A DNA stretch of 64,000 bases from NCBI RefSeq assembly GCF_051014685.1, contig NW_027478529.1:434001-498000 (forward strand), written 5' to 3'. This DNA comes from Ptiloglossa arizonensis. Taxonomy: Eukaryota; Arthropoda; Insecta; Hymenoptera; Colletidae. The translations under genes and the position numbers were made by a program. The notes beneath the pieces were generated by a model, which saw only the letters and a list, made by a program, of their open reading frames with translations, made no database searches and had not been told where the DNA came from. Positions 24,841 to 37,600 of this stretch are shown here, piece after piece. How positions within the stretch are numbered: position 1 is the stretch's first letter; every line of letters begins with the position of its first letter.

Positions 24841-27468
24841 GCGAGATAAGGGAGTTTGAAGCTAAGAAATGGTTGAGAAGGCGACAAATTTTTCGCACTT
24901 CTGCTGCTCCAAACGCTTAACCAGAATGGCCTGGGGAAAAAATACACATACCGTTGTAATCGGGCGAGTTTCTACGTTCAGACGCTGCAGGAATTTTTGG
25001 GTTAGGTCAATCTGTTCGCGAGATATGGGAGTTTGAAGCCATGAAATGTTTGAGAAGGCAACAAATATTTCGCAATTCTGCTGCTCCATACGCTTAACCA
25101 GAATGGCCTAGGGAAAAAATACACATACCGTTGCAATCGGGCGAGTTTCTACTATCAGATGCAATAGGAATTTGTGGGTTAGGTCAATCCGTTCGCGAGA
25201 TATGGGAGTTTGAAGCTAAGAAATGATTGAGAAGGCAACAAATTTTTCGCACTTCTGTTGCTCCAAACGCTTAACCAGAATGGCCCAGGGAAAAAATACA
25301 CATACCGTTGTAATCGAGCGAGTTTCTACTTTCAGACGCAGCTGGAATTTCTGTGTTTGGTCAATCCGTTCGCGAGATATCGGACGTTGAAGCTAAGAAA
25401 TGGTTGACAAGACAACAAATTTTTCGCAATTCTGCTGCTCCAAACGCTTAACCAGAATGGCCTAGGGAAAAAATACACATACCGTTGTAATCGGGCGAGT
25501 TTCTACTTTCAGACGCAGCAGGAATTTTTTGGTTAGGTCAATCTGTTCGCGAGATATGGGAGTTTGAAGCCAAGAAATGGTTGAGGAGGCAACAAACATT
25601 TCGCACTTCTGCTGCTCCAACCGCTTAACCAGAATGGCGTAGGGAAAAAATACACATACCGTTGTAACCGGACGAGTTTCTGCTTTCAGACGCAATAGCA
25701 ATTTTTGGATAAGGTCAATCCGTTCGCGAGATACGGTAGTTTGAAGCTAAGAAATGGTTGAGAGGGCATCAAATTTTTCGCACTTCTTCTGCTCCAATCG
25801 CTTAACCAGAATGGCCTAGGGAAAAAATACACATACCGTTGTAATCGGGCGAGTTTCTACTTTCAGACGCAGCAGGAATTTCTGGGTTCTGTCAATCGGT
25901 TCGCGAGATATGGGAGTTTGAAGCTAAGAAACAGTTGAGAAGACAACAAATTTTTCGCAATTATGCTGCTCCAAACGCTTAACCAGAATGGCCTAGGGAA
26001 AAAACACACATACCGTTGTAATCGGGCGAGTTTCTACTTTGAGACGCAGCAGGAATTTTTGGGTTAGGTCAATCTGTTCGCGAGATATGGGAGTTTGAAG
26101 CCAAGAAATGGTTGAGAAGGCAACAAATATTTCGCAATTCTGCTGCTGCAACCGCTTAACCAGAATGGCCTAGGGAAAAAATACACATACCGTTGTAACC
26201 GGACGAGTTTCTACTTTCAGATGCAATAGGAATTTTTGGGTTTGGTCAATCCGTTCGCGAGATATGGGAGTTTGAAGCTAAGAAATGGTTGAGAAGGCGA
26301 CAAATTTTTCGCACTTTTGCTGCTCCAAACGCTTAACCAGAATGGCCTGGGGAAAAAATACACATACCGTTGTAATCGGGCGAGTTTCTACGTTCAGACG
26401 CTGCAGGAATTTTTGGGTTAGGTCAATCTGTTCGCGAGATATGGGAGTTTGAAGCCATGAAATGTTTGAGAAGTCAACAAATATTTCGCACTTCTGCTGC
26501 TCCATACGCTTAACCAGAATGGCCTAGGAAAAAAATACACATACCGTTCCAATCGGGCGAGTTTCTACTATCAGATGCAATAGGAAATTGTGGGTTAGGT
26601 CAATCCGTTCGCGAGATATGGGAGTTTGAAGCTAAGAAATGATTGAGAAGGCAACAAATTTTTCGCACTTCTGTTGCTCCAAACGCTTAACCAGAATGGC
26701 CCAGGGAAAAAATACACATACCGTTGTAATCGAGAGAGTTTCTACTTTCAGACGCAGCAGGAATTTCTGTGTTTGGTCAATCCGTTCGCGAGATATCGGA
26801 CGTTGAAGCTAAGAAATGTTTGACAAGACAACAAATTTTTTGCACTTCTGCTGCACCAGTCGCTTAACCAGAATGGCCTAGGGGGAAAATACACATACCG
26901 TTGTAATCGGGCGAGTTTCTACTTTCAGACGCAATAGGAATTTTTGGGTTAGATCAATCCGTTCGCGACATATGGGAGTTTGAAGCTAAGAAATGGTGGA
27001 GCAGACAACAAATTTTTCGCAATTCTGCTGCTCCAAACGCTTAACCAGAATGGCCTAGGGAAAAAATACACATACCGTTGTAATCTGGCGAGTTTCTACT
27101 TTCAAACGCAGCAGGAGTTTTTGGGTTATGTCAATCTATTCGCGAGATATGGGAGTTTGAAGCCAAGAAATGGTTGAGAAGGCAACAAATTTTTCGCACT
27201 TCTGCTGCTCCTGTCGCTTAACCAGAATGGCCTAGGGGGAAAATACACATACCGTTGTAATCGGGCGAGTTTCTACTTTCAGATGCAATAGGAATTTTTG
27301 GGTTTGGTCAATCCGTTCGCGAGATAAGGGAGTTTGAAGCTAAGAAATGGTTGAGAAGGCGACAAATTTTTCGCACTTCTGCTGCTCCAAACGCTTAACC
27401 AGAATGGCCTGGGGAAAAAATACACATACCGTTGTAATCGGGCGAGTTTCTACGTTCAGACGCTGCAG
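24840..27468 (+). repeat. Large duplicated block, copy 1, distal part
   Basis: This part matches 44,834-47,459 at an offset of 19,994 falling to 19,991. Each fall is a 1-bp deletion in the downstream copy. Shared rare variants include gcagctgg (25,340 and 45,333) and ggcaacaaacatttcgc. The match stops near 27,468, where this copy has aggagtttttgggttatg and the downstream copy aggaatttttgggttagg. Confidence 0.82.
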
Positions 27469-29174
27469 GAGTTTTTGGGTTATGTCAATCTGTTCGCGAG
27501 ATATGGGAGTTTGAAGCCAAGAAATGGTTGAGAAGGCAACAAATTTTTCGCACTTCTGCTGCTCCAATCGCTTAACTAGATTGGCCTAGGGAAAAAAACA
27601 CATACCGTTGTAACCGGACGAGTTTCTACTTTCAGACGCAATAGCAATTTTTGGGTTAGGTCAATCCGTTCGCGACATATGGGAGTTTGAAGCTAGGAAA
27701 TGGTTGCGAAGACAACAACTTTTTCGAAATTCTGCTGCTCCAAACGCTTAACCAGAATGGCCTAGGGAAAAAATACACATACCGTTGTAATCTGGCGAGT
27801 TTCTACTTTCAGACGCAGCAGGAGTTTTTGGGTTATGTCAATCTGTTCGCGAGATATGGGAGTTTGAAGCCAAGAAATGGTTGAGAAGGCAACAAATTTT
27901 TCGCAATTCTGCTGCTCCAAACGCTTAACCAGAATGGCCTAGGGAAAAAATACACATACCGTTGTAATCGGGCGAGTTTCTACTTTCAGGTGCAATAGGA
28001 ATTTTTGGGTTATGTCAATCCGTTCGCGAGATATGGGAGTTTGAATCTAAGAAATGGTTGAGAAGGCAACAAATTTTGCGCACTTCTGCTGCTCGAAACG
28101 CTTAACCAGAATGGCCTAGGGAAAAAATACACATACCGTTGTAACCGGACGAGTTTCTACTTTCAGACGCAATAGGAATTTTTGGGTTAGGTCAATCCGG
28201 TCGCGAGATATGGGAGTTTGAATCTAAGAAATGGTTGAGAAGGCAACAAATTTTTCGCACTTCTGCTGCTCCAATCGCTTAAGCAGATTCGCCTAGGGAA
28301 AAAATACACATACCGTTGTAATAGGGCGAGTTTCTACTTTCAGACGCAGCAGGAATTTTTGGGTTTTGTCAATCCGTTCGCGAGATATGGGAGTTTGAAG
28401 CTAAGAAATAGTTGAGAAGACAACAAGTTTTTCGCAATTCTGCTGCCCAAAACGCTTAACCAGAATGGCCTAGGGAAAAAACACACATACCGTTGTAATC
28501 GGGCGAGTTTCTACTTTGAGACGCAGCAGGAATTTTTGGGTTAGGTCAATCTGTTCGCGAGATATGGGAGTTTGAAGCCAAGAAATGGTTGAGAAGGCAA
28601 CAAATATTTCGCACTTCTGGTGCTCCAACCGCTTAAACAGAATGGCGTAGGGAAAAAATACACATACCGTTGTAACCGGACGAGTTTCTACTTTCATACG
28701 CAATAGCAATTTTTGGGTTAGGTCAATCCGTTCGCGAGATACGGGAGTTTGAAGCTAAGAAATGGTTGAGGAGGCATCAAATTTTTCGCACTTCTGCGGC
28801 TCCAAACGCTTAACCAGAACGGTCTAGGGAAAAAATACACATACCGTTGTAATCTGGCGAGTTTCTACTTTCAGACGCAGCAGGAGTTTTTGGGTTATGT
28901 CAATCTGTTCGCGAGATATGGGAGTTTGAAGCCAAGCAATGGTTGAGAAGGCAACAAATTTTTCGCAATTCTGCTGCTCCAAACGCTTAACCAGAATGGC
29001 CTAGGGAAAAAATACACATACCGTTGTAATCGGGCGAGTTTCTGCTTTCAGACGCAGCAGGAATTTGTTGGTTAGGTCAATCTGTTCGCGAGATATGGGA
29101 GTTTGAAGCCAAGAAATGGTTGAGGAGGAAACAAATATTTCGCACTTCTGCTGCTCCAACCGCTTAACCAGAAT
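26530..29174 (+). repeat. 15-monomer tandem duplication, first copy
   Basis: The rare variant taggaaattgtggg occurs at 26,581 and again at 29,235, 2,654 bp later (15 x 177 minus 1), and everything between keeps that offset. The missing base is in a 176-bp monomer near 27,590. The second half of this unit (27.6-29.1 kb) also matches 17.1-18.7 kb at an offset of 10,441, so the duplicated unit joins two older segments. Confidence 0.87.
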
Positions 29175-31828
29175 GGCCTAGGGAAAAAATACACATACCG
29201 TTGCAATCGGGCGAGTTTCTACTATCAGATGCAATAGGAAATTGTGGGTTAGGTCAATCCGTTCGCGAGATATGGGAGTTTGAAGCTAAGAAATGATTGA
29301 GAAGGCAACAAATTTTTCGCACTTCTGTTGCTCCAAACGCTTAACCAGAATGGCCCAGGGAAAAAATACACATACCGTTGTAATCGAGAGAGTTTCTACT
29401 TTCAGACGCAGCAGGAATTTCTGTGTTTGGTCAATCCGTTCGCGAGATATCGGACGTTGAAGCTAAGAAATGTTTGACAAGACAACAAATTTTTTGCACT
29501 TCTGCTGCACCAGTCGCTTAACCAGAATGGCCTAGGGGGAAAATACACATACCGTTGTAATCGGGCGAGTTTCTACTTTCAGACGCAATAGGAATTTTTG
29601 GGTTAGATCAATCCGTTCGCGACATATGGGAGTTTGAAGCTAAGAAATGGTGGAGCAGACAACAAATTTTTCGCAATTCTGCTGCTCCAAACGCTTAACC
29701 AGAATGGCCTAGGGAAAAAATACACATACCGTTGTAATCTGGCGAGTTTCTACTTTCAAACGCAGCAGGAGTTTTTGGGTTATGTCAATCTATTCGCGAG
29801 ATATGGGAGTTTGAAGCCAAGAAATGGTTGAGAAGGCAACAAATTTTTCGCACTTCTGCTGCTCCTGTCGCTTAACCAGAATGGCCTAGGGGGAAAATAC
29901 ACATACCGTTGTAATCGGGCGAGTTTCTACTTTCAGATGCAATAGGAATTTTTGGGTTTGGTCAATCCGTTCGCGAGATAAGGGAGTTTGAAGCTAAGAA
30001 ATGGTTGAGAAGGCGACAAATTTTTCGCACTTCTGCTGCTCCAAACGCTTAACCAGAATGGCCTGGGGAAAAAATACACATACCGTTGTAATCGGGCGAG
30101 TTTCTACGTTCAGACGCTGCAGGAGTTTTTGGGTTATGTCAATCTGTTCGTGAGATATGGGAGTTTGAAGCCAAGAAATGGTTGAGAAGGCAACAAATTT
30201 TTCGCACTTCTGCTGCTCCAATCGCTTAACTAGATTGGCCTAGGGAAAAAAACACATACCGTTGTAACCGGACGAGTTTCTACTTTCAGACGCAATAGCA
30301 ATTTTTGGGTTAGGTCAATCCGTTCGCGACATATGGGAGTTTGAAGCTAGGAAATGGTTGCGAAGACAACAAATTTTTCGAAATTCTGCTGCTCCAAACG
30401 CTTAACCAGAATGGCCTAGGAAAAAATACACATACCGTTGTAATCTGGCGAGTTTCTACTTTCAGACGCAGCAGGAGTTTTTGGGTTATGTCAATCTGTT
30501 CGCGAGATATGGGAGTTTGAAGCCAAGAAATGGTTGAGAAGGCAACAAATTTTTCGCAATTCTGCTGCTCCAAACGCTTAACCAGAATGGCCTAGGGAAA
30601 AAATACACATACCGTTGTAATCGGGCGAGTTTCTACTTTCAGGTGCAATAGGAATTTTTGGGTTATGTCAATCCGTTCGCGAGATATGGGAGTTTGAATC
30701 TAAGAAATGGTTGAGAAGGCAACAAATTTTGCGCACTTCTGCTGCTCGAAACGCTTAACCAGAATGGCCTAGGGAAAAAATACACATACCGTTGTAACCG
30801 GACGAGTTTCTACTTTCAGACGCAATAGGAATTTTTGGGTTAGGTCAATCCGGTCGCGAGATATGGGAGTTTGAATCTAAGAAATGGTTGAGAAGGCAAC
30901 AAATTTTTCGCACTTCTGCTGCTCCAATCGCTTAAGCAGATTCGCCTAGGGAAAAAATACACATACCGTTGTAATAGGGCGAGTTTCTACTTTCAGACGC
31001 AGCAGGAATTTTTGGGTTTTGTCAATCCGTTCGCGAGATATGGGAGTTTGAAGCTAAGAAATAGTTGAGAAGACAACAAGTTTTTCGCAATTCTGCTGCC
31101 CAAAACGCTTAACCAGAATGGCCTAGGGAAAAAACACACATACCGTTGTAATCGGGCGAGTTTCTACTTTGAGACGCAGCAGGAATTTTTGGGTTAGGTC
31201 AATCTGTTCGCGAGATATGGGAGTTTGAAGCCAAGAAATGGTTGAGAAGGCAACAAATATTTCGCACTTCTGGTGCTCCAACCGCTTAAACAGAATGGCG
31301 TAGGGAAAAAATACACATACCGTTGTAACCGGACGAGTTTCTACTTTCATACGCAATAGCAATTTTTGGGTTAGGTCAATCCGTTCGCGAGATACGGGAG
31401 TTTGAAGCTAAGAAATGGTTGAGGAGGCATCAAATTTTTCGCACTTCTGCGGCTCCAAACGCTTAACCAGAACGGTCTAGGGAAAAAATACACATACCGT
31501 TGTAATCTGGCGAGTTTCTACTTTCAGACGCAGCAGGAGTTTTTGGGTTATGTCAATCTGTTCGCGAGATATGGGAGTTTGAAGCCAAGCAATGGTTGAG
31601 AAGGCAACAAATTTTTCGCAATTCTGCTGCTCCAAACGCTTAACCAGAATGGCCTAGGGAAAAAATACACATACCGTTGTAATCGGGCGAGTTTCTGCTT
31701 TCAGACGCAGCAGGAATTTGTTGGTTAGGTCAATCTGTTCGCGAGATATGGGAGTTTGAAGCCAAGAAATGGTTGAGGAGGAAACAAATATTTCGCACTT
31801 CTGCTGCTCCAACCGCTTAACCAGAATG
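29174..31828 (+). repeat. 15-monomer tandem duplication, second copy
   Basis: This copy repeats 26,530-29,174. The junction near 29,174 is in register: the left side matches the monomer ending near 31,825 and the right side the monomer starting near 26,525. A one-base loss near 30,420 (cctaggaaaaaatac for cctagggaaaaaatac) changes the offset to 2,653. From about 30.2 kb this copy also matches 40.1-42.79 kb at an offset of 9,909-9,910. Confidence 0.87.
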
Positions 31829-34691
31829 GCGTAGGGAAAAAATACACATACCGTTGTAACCGGACGAGTTTCTGCTTTCAGACGCAATAGCAATTTTTGG
31901 ATTAGGTCAATCCGTTCGCGAGATACGGGAGTTTGAAGCTAAGAAATGGTTGAGAAGGCATCAAATTTTTCGCACTTCTTCTGCTCCAATCGCTTAACCA
32001 GAATGGCCTAGGGAAAAAATACACATACCGTTGTAATCGGGCGAGTTTCTACTTTCAGACGCAGCAGGAATTTCTGGGTTTTGTCAATCGGTTCGCGAGA
32101 TATGGGAGTTTGAAGCTAAGAAATAGTTGAGAAGACAACAAATTTTTCGCAATTCTGCTGCTCCAAACGCTTAACCAGAATGGCCTAGGGAAAAAACACA
32201 CATACCGTTGTAATCGGGCGAGTTTCTACTTTGAGACGCAGCAGGAATTTTTGGGTTAGGTCAATCTGTTCGCGAGATATGGGAGTTTGAAGCCAAGAAA
32301 TGGTTGAGAAGGCAACAAATATTTCGCAATTCTGCTGCTCCAACCGCTTAACCAGAATGGCCTAGGGAAAAAATACACATACCGTTGTAACCGGACGAGT
32401 TTCTACTTTCAGACGCAATAGGAATTTTTGGGTTAGGTCAATCCGTTCGCGAGAAATGGGAGTTTGAAGCTAAGAAATGATTGAGAAGGCAACAAATTTT
32501 TCGCACTTCTGTTGCTCCAAACGCTTAACCAGAATGGCCCAGGGAAAAAATACACATACCGTTGTAATCGAGCGAGTTTCTACTTTCAGACGCAGCAGGA
32601 ATTTTTGGGTTAGGTCAATCTGTTCGCAAGGTATGGGAGTTTGAAGCCAAGAAATGGTTGAGAAGGCAACAAATTTTTTGCATTTCTGCTTCTCCAGTCG
32701 CTTAACCAGAATGGCCTATGGGGAAAATACACATACCGCTGTAATCGGGCGAGTTTCTACTTTCAGACGCAGCAGGAATTTTTTGGTTAGGTCAATCTGT
32801 TCGCGAGATATGGGAGTTTGAAGCCAAGAAATGGTTGAGAAGGCAACAAATTTTTCGCAATTCTGCTGCTCCAAACGCTTAACCAGAACGGCTAAGGGAA
32901 AAAATACACATACCGTTGTAACCGGACGAGTTTCTACTTTCAGATGCAATAGCAATTTTTGGATTAGGTCAATCCGTTCGCGAGATACGGGAGTTTGAAG
33001 CTAAGAAATGGTTGCGAAGACAACAAATTTTTCTCAATTCTGCTGCTCCAAACGCTTAACCAGAATGGCCTAGGGAAAAAATACACATACCGTTGTAATC
33101 GGGCGAGTTTCTACTTTCAGACGCAGCAGGAATTTTTTGGTTAGGTCAATCTGTTCGCGAGATATGGGAGTTTGAAGCCAAGAAATGGTTGAGGAGGCAA
33201 CAAATATTTCGCACTTCTGCTGCTCCAACCGCTTAACCAGAATGGCGGAGGGAAAAAATACACATACCGTTTTAACCGGACGAGTTTCTACTTTCAGACG
33301 CAATCGGAATTTTTGGGTTAGGTCAATCCGGTCGCGAGATATGGGAGCTTGAATCTAAGAAATGGTTGAGAAGGCAACAAATTTTTCGCACTTCTGCTGC
33401 TCCAATCGCTTAACCAGAATGGCCTAGGGAAAAAATACACATACCGTTGTAATCGGGCGAGTTTCTACTTTCAGACGCAGCAGGAATTTTTTGGTTAGGT
33501 CAATCTGTTCGCGAGATATGGGAGTTTGAAGCCAAGAAATGGTTGAGGAGGCAACAAATATTTCGCACTTCTGCTGCTCCAACCGCTTAACCAGAATGGC
33601 GGAGGGAAAAAATACACATACCGTTTTAACCGGACGAGTTTCTACTTTCAGACGCAATCGGAATTTTTGGGTTAGGTCAATCCGGTCGCGAGATATGGGA
33701 GCTTGAATCTAAGAAATGGTTGAGAAGGCAACAAATTTTTCGCACTTCTGCTGCTCCAATCGCTTAACTAGATTGGCCTAGGGAAAAAAACACATACCGT
33801 TGTAACCGGACGAGTTTCTACTTTCAGACGCAATAGCAATTTTTGGGTTAGGTCAATCCGTTCGCGACATATGGGAGTTTGAAGCTAGGAAATGGTTGCG
33901 AAGACAACAAATTTTTCGAAATTCTGCTGCTCCAAACGCTTAACCAGAATGGCCTAGGGAAAAAATACACATACCGTTGTAATCGGGCGAGTTTCTACTT
34001 TCAGACGCAGCAGGAATTTTTTGGTTAGGTCAATCTGTTCGTGAGATATGGGAGTTTGAAGCCAAGAAATGGTTGAGGAGGCAACAAATATTTCGCACTT
34101 CTGCTGCTCCAACCGCTTAACCAGAATGGCGTAGGGAAAAAATACACATACCGTTGTAACCGGACGAGTTTCTGCTTTCAGACGCAATAGCAATTTTTGG
34201 ATTAGGTCAATCCGTTCGGGAGATACGGGAGTTTGAAGCTAAGAAATGGTTGCGAAGACAAAAAATTTTTCTCAATTCTGCTGCTCCAAACGCTTAACCA
34301 GAATGGCCTAGGGAAAAAACACACATACCGCTGTAATCGGGCGAGTTTCTACTTTGAGACGCAGCAGGAATTTTTGGGTTAGGTCAATCTGTTCGCGAGA
34401 TATGGGAGTTTGAAGCCAAGAAATGGTTGAGAAGGCAACAAATATTTCGCACTTCTGGTGCTCCAACCGCTTAAACAGAATGGCGTAGGGAAAAAATACA
34501 CATACCGTTGTAACCGGACGAGTTTCTACTTTCATACGCAATAGCAATTTTTGAGTTAGGTCAATCCGTTCGCGAGATACGGGAGTTTGAAGCTAAGAAA
34601 TGGTTGAGGGGGCATCAAATTTTTCGCACTTCTGCTGCTCGAATCGCTTAACCAGATTGGCCTAGGGAAAAAATAAACATACCGTTGTAAT
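31828..34691 (+). repeat. Mosaic region with a perfect 2-monomer tandem duplication
   Basis: Up to about 32,880 the region matches 41.7-42.79 kb (offset 9,910). The units at 33,070-33,423 and 33,424-33,777 are a 354-bp tandem duplication whose translated frames are identical. The downstream relative at 42,803 has only one such unit. A 176-bp monomer with cttaactagattgg lies near 33,770. Between 34,308 and 34,680 the sequence resembles 9.0-9.36 kb and 12.54-12.9 kb. No gene is seen. Confidence 0.78.
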
Positions 34692-37600
34692 AGGGCGAGT
34701 TTCTACTTTCAGACGCAGCAGGAATTTTTGGGTTTTGTCAATCCGTTCGCGAGATATGGGAGTTTGAAGCTAAGAAATAGTTGAGAAGACAACAAGTTTT
34801 TCGCAATTCTGCTGCCCCAAACGCTTAACCAGAATGGCCTAGGGAAAAAACACACATACCGTTGTAATCGGGCGAGTTTCTACTTTGAGACGCAGCAGGA
34901 ATTTTTGGGTTAGGTCAACCTGTTCGCGAGATATGGGAGTTTGAAGCCAAGAAATGGTTGAGAAGGCAACAAATATTTCGCTCTTCTGCTGCTCCAACCG
35001 CTTAACCAGAATGGCCTAGGGAAAAAATACACATACCGTTGTAACCGGACGAGTTTCTACTTTCATACGCAATAGCAATCTTTGGGTTAGGTCAATGCGT
35101 TCGCGAGATACGGGAGCTTGAAGCTAAGAAATGGTTGAGAAGGCATCAAATTTTTCGCACTTCTTCTGCTCCAATCGCTTAACCAGAATGGCCTAGGGAA
35201 AAAATACACATACCGTTGTAATCGGGCGAGTTTCTACTTTCAGACGCAGCAGGAATTTCTGGGTTTTGTCAATCGGTTCGCGAGATATGGGAGTTTGAAG
35301 CTAAGAAATAGTTGAGAAGACAACAAATTTTTCGCAATTCTGCTAGTCCAAACGCTTAACCAGAATGGCCTAGGGAAAAAACACACATACCGTTGTAATC
35401 GGGCGAGTTTCTACTTTGAGACGCAGCAGGAATTTTTGGGTTAGGTCAATCTGTTCGCGAGATATGGGAGTTTGAAGCTAAGAAATAGTTGAGAAGACAA
35501 CAAGTTTTTCGCAATTCTGCTGCCCCAAACGCTTAACCAGAATGGCCTAGGGAAAAAACACACATACCGCTGTAATCGGGCGAGTTTCTACTTTGAGACG
35601 CAGCAGGAATTTTTGGGTTAGGTCAATCTGTTCGCGAGATATGGGAGTTTGAAGCCAAGAAATGGTTGAGAAGGCAACAAATATTTCGCACTTCTGGTGC
35701 TCCAAGCGCTTAAACGGAATGGCGTAGGGAAAAAATACACATACCGTTGTAACCGGACGAGTTTCTACTTTCATACGCAATAGCAATTTTTGGGTTAGGT
35801 CAATCCGTTCGCGAGATACGGGAGTTTGAAGCTAAGAAATGGTTGAGAAGGCATCAAATTTTTCGCACTTCTGCTGCTCCAATCGCTTAACCAGATTGGC
35901 CTAGGGCAAAAATACACATACCGTTGTAATCGGGCGAGTTTCTACTTTCAGACGCAGCAGGAATTTTTGGGTTTTGTCAATCCGTTCGCGAGATATGGGA
36001 GTTTGAAGCTAAGAAATAGTTGAGAAGACAACAAATTTTTCGCAATTCTGCTGCCCCAAACGCTTAACCAGAATGGCCTAGGGAAAAAACACACATACCG
36101 CTGTAATCGGGCGAGTTTCTACTTTGAGACGCAGCAGGAATTTTTGGGTTAGGTCAATCTGTTCGCGAGATATGGGAGTTTGAAGCCAAGAAATGGTTGA
36201 GAAGGCAACAAATATTTCGCACTTCTGGTGCTCCAACCGCTTAAACAGAATGGCGTAGGGAAAAAATACACATACCGTTGTAACCGGACGAGTTTCTACT
36301 TTCATACGCAATAGCAATTTTTGAGTTAGGTCAATCCGTTCGCGAGATACGGGAGTTTGAAGCTAAGAAATGGTTGAGGGGGCATCAAATTTTTCGCACT
36401 TCTGCTGCTCGAATCGCTTAACCAGATTGGCCTAGGGAAAAAATAAACATACCGTTGTAATCGGGCGAGCTTCTACTTTCAGAAGCAGCAAGAATTTCTG
36501 GGTTTGATCCATCCGTTCGCGAGATATGGGACTTTGAAGCTAAGAAATAGTTGAGAAGACAACAAATTTTTCGCAATTCTGCTGCTCCAAACGCTTAACC
36601 AGAATGGCCTAGGGAAAAAACACACATACCGTTGTAATCGGGCGAGTTTCTACTTTGAGACGCAGCAGGAATTTTTGGGTTAGGTCAACCTGTTCGCGAG
36701 ATATGGGAGTTTGAAGCAAAGAAATGGTTGAGAAGGCAACAAATATTTCGCTCTTCTGCTGCTCCAACCGCTTAACCAGAATGGCCTAGGGAAAAAATAC
36801 ACATACCGTTGTAATCGGGCGAGTTTCTACTTTCAGGTGCAATAGGAATTTTTGGGTTATGTCAATCCGTTCGCGAGATATGGGAGTTTGAATCTAAGAA
36901 ATGGTTGAGAAGGCAACAAATTTTGCGCACTTCTGCTGCTCGAAACGCTTAACCAGAATGGCCTAGGGAAAAAATACACATACCGTTGTAACCGGACGAG
37001 TTTCTACTTTCAGACGCAATAGGAATTTTTGGGTTAGGTCAATCCGGTCGCGAGATATGGGAGTTTGAATCTAAGAAATGGTTGAGAAGGCAACAAATTT
37101 TTCGCACTTCTGCTGCTCCAATCGCTTAAGCAGATTCGCCTAGGGAAAAAATACACATACCGTTGTAATAGGGCGAGTTTCTACTTTCAGACGCAGCAGG
37201 AATTTTTGGGTTTTGTCAATCCGTTCGCGAGATATGGGAGTTTGAAGCTAAGAAATAGTTGAGAAGACAACAAGTTTTTCGCAATTCTGCTGCCCCAAAC
37301 GCTTAACCAGAATGGCCTAGGGAAAAAACACACATACCGTTGTAATCGGGCGAGTTTCTACTTTGAGACGCAGCAGGAATTTTTGGGTTAGGTCAATCTG
37401 TTCGCGAGATATGGGAGTTTGAAGCCAAGAAATGGTTGAGAAGGCAACAAATATTTCGCACTTCTGGTGCTCCAACCGCTTAAACAGAATGGCGTAGGGA
37501 AAAAATACACATACCGTTGTAACCGGACGAGTTTCTACTTTCATACGCAATAGCAATTTTTGGGTTAGGTCAATCCGTTCGCGAGATACGGGAGTTTGAA

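Noticed and set aside
30310..30573. An 87-codon reverse-strand frame with a different C-terminal sequence
   Set aside because: The new sequence arises from a one-base loss in the A tract near 30,420 that shifts one satellite frame into another.
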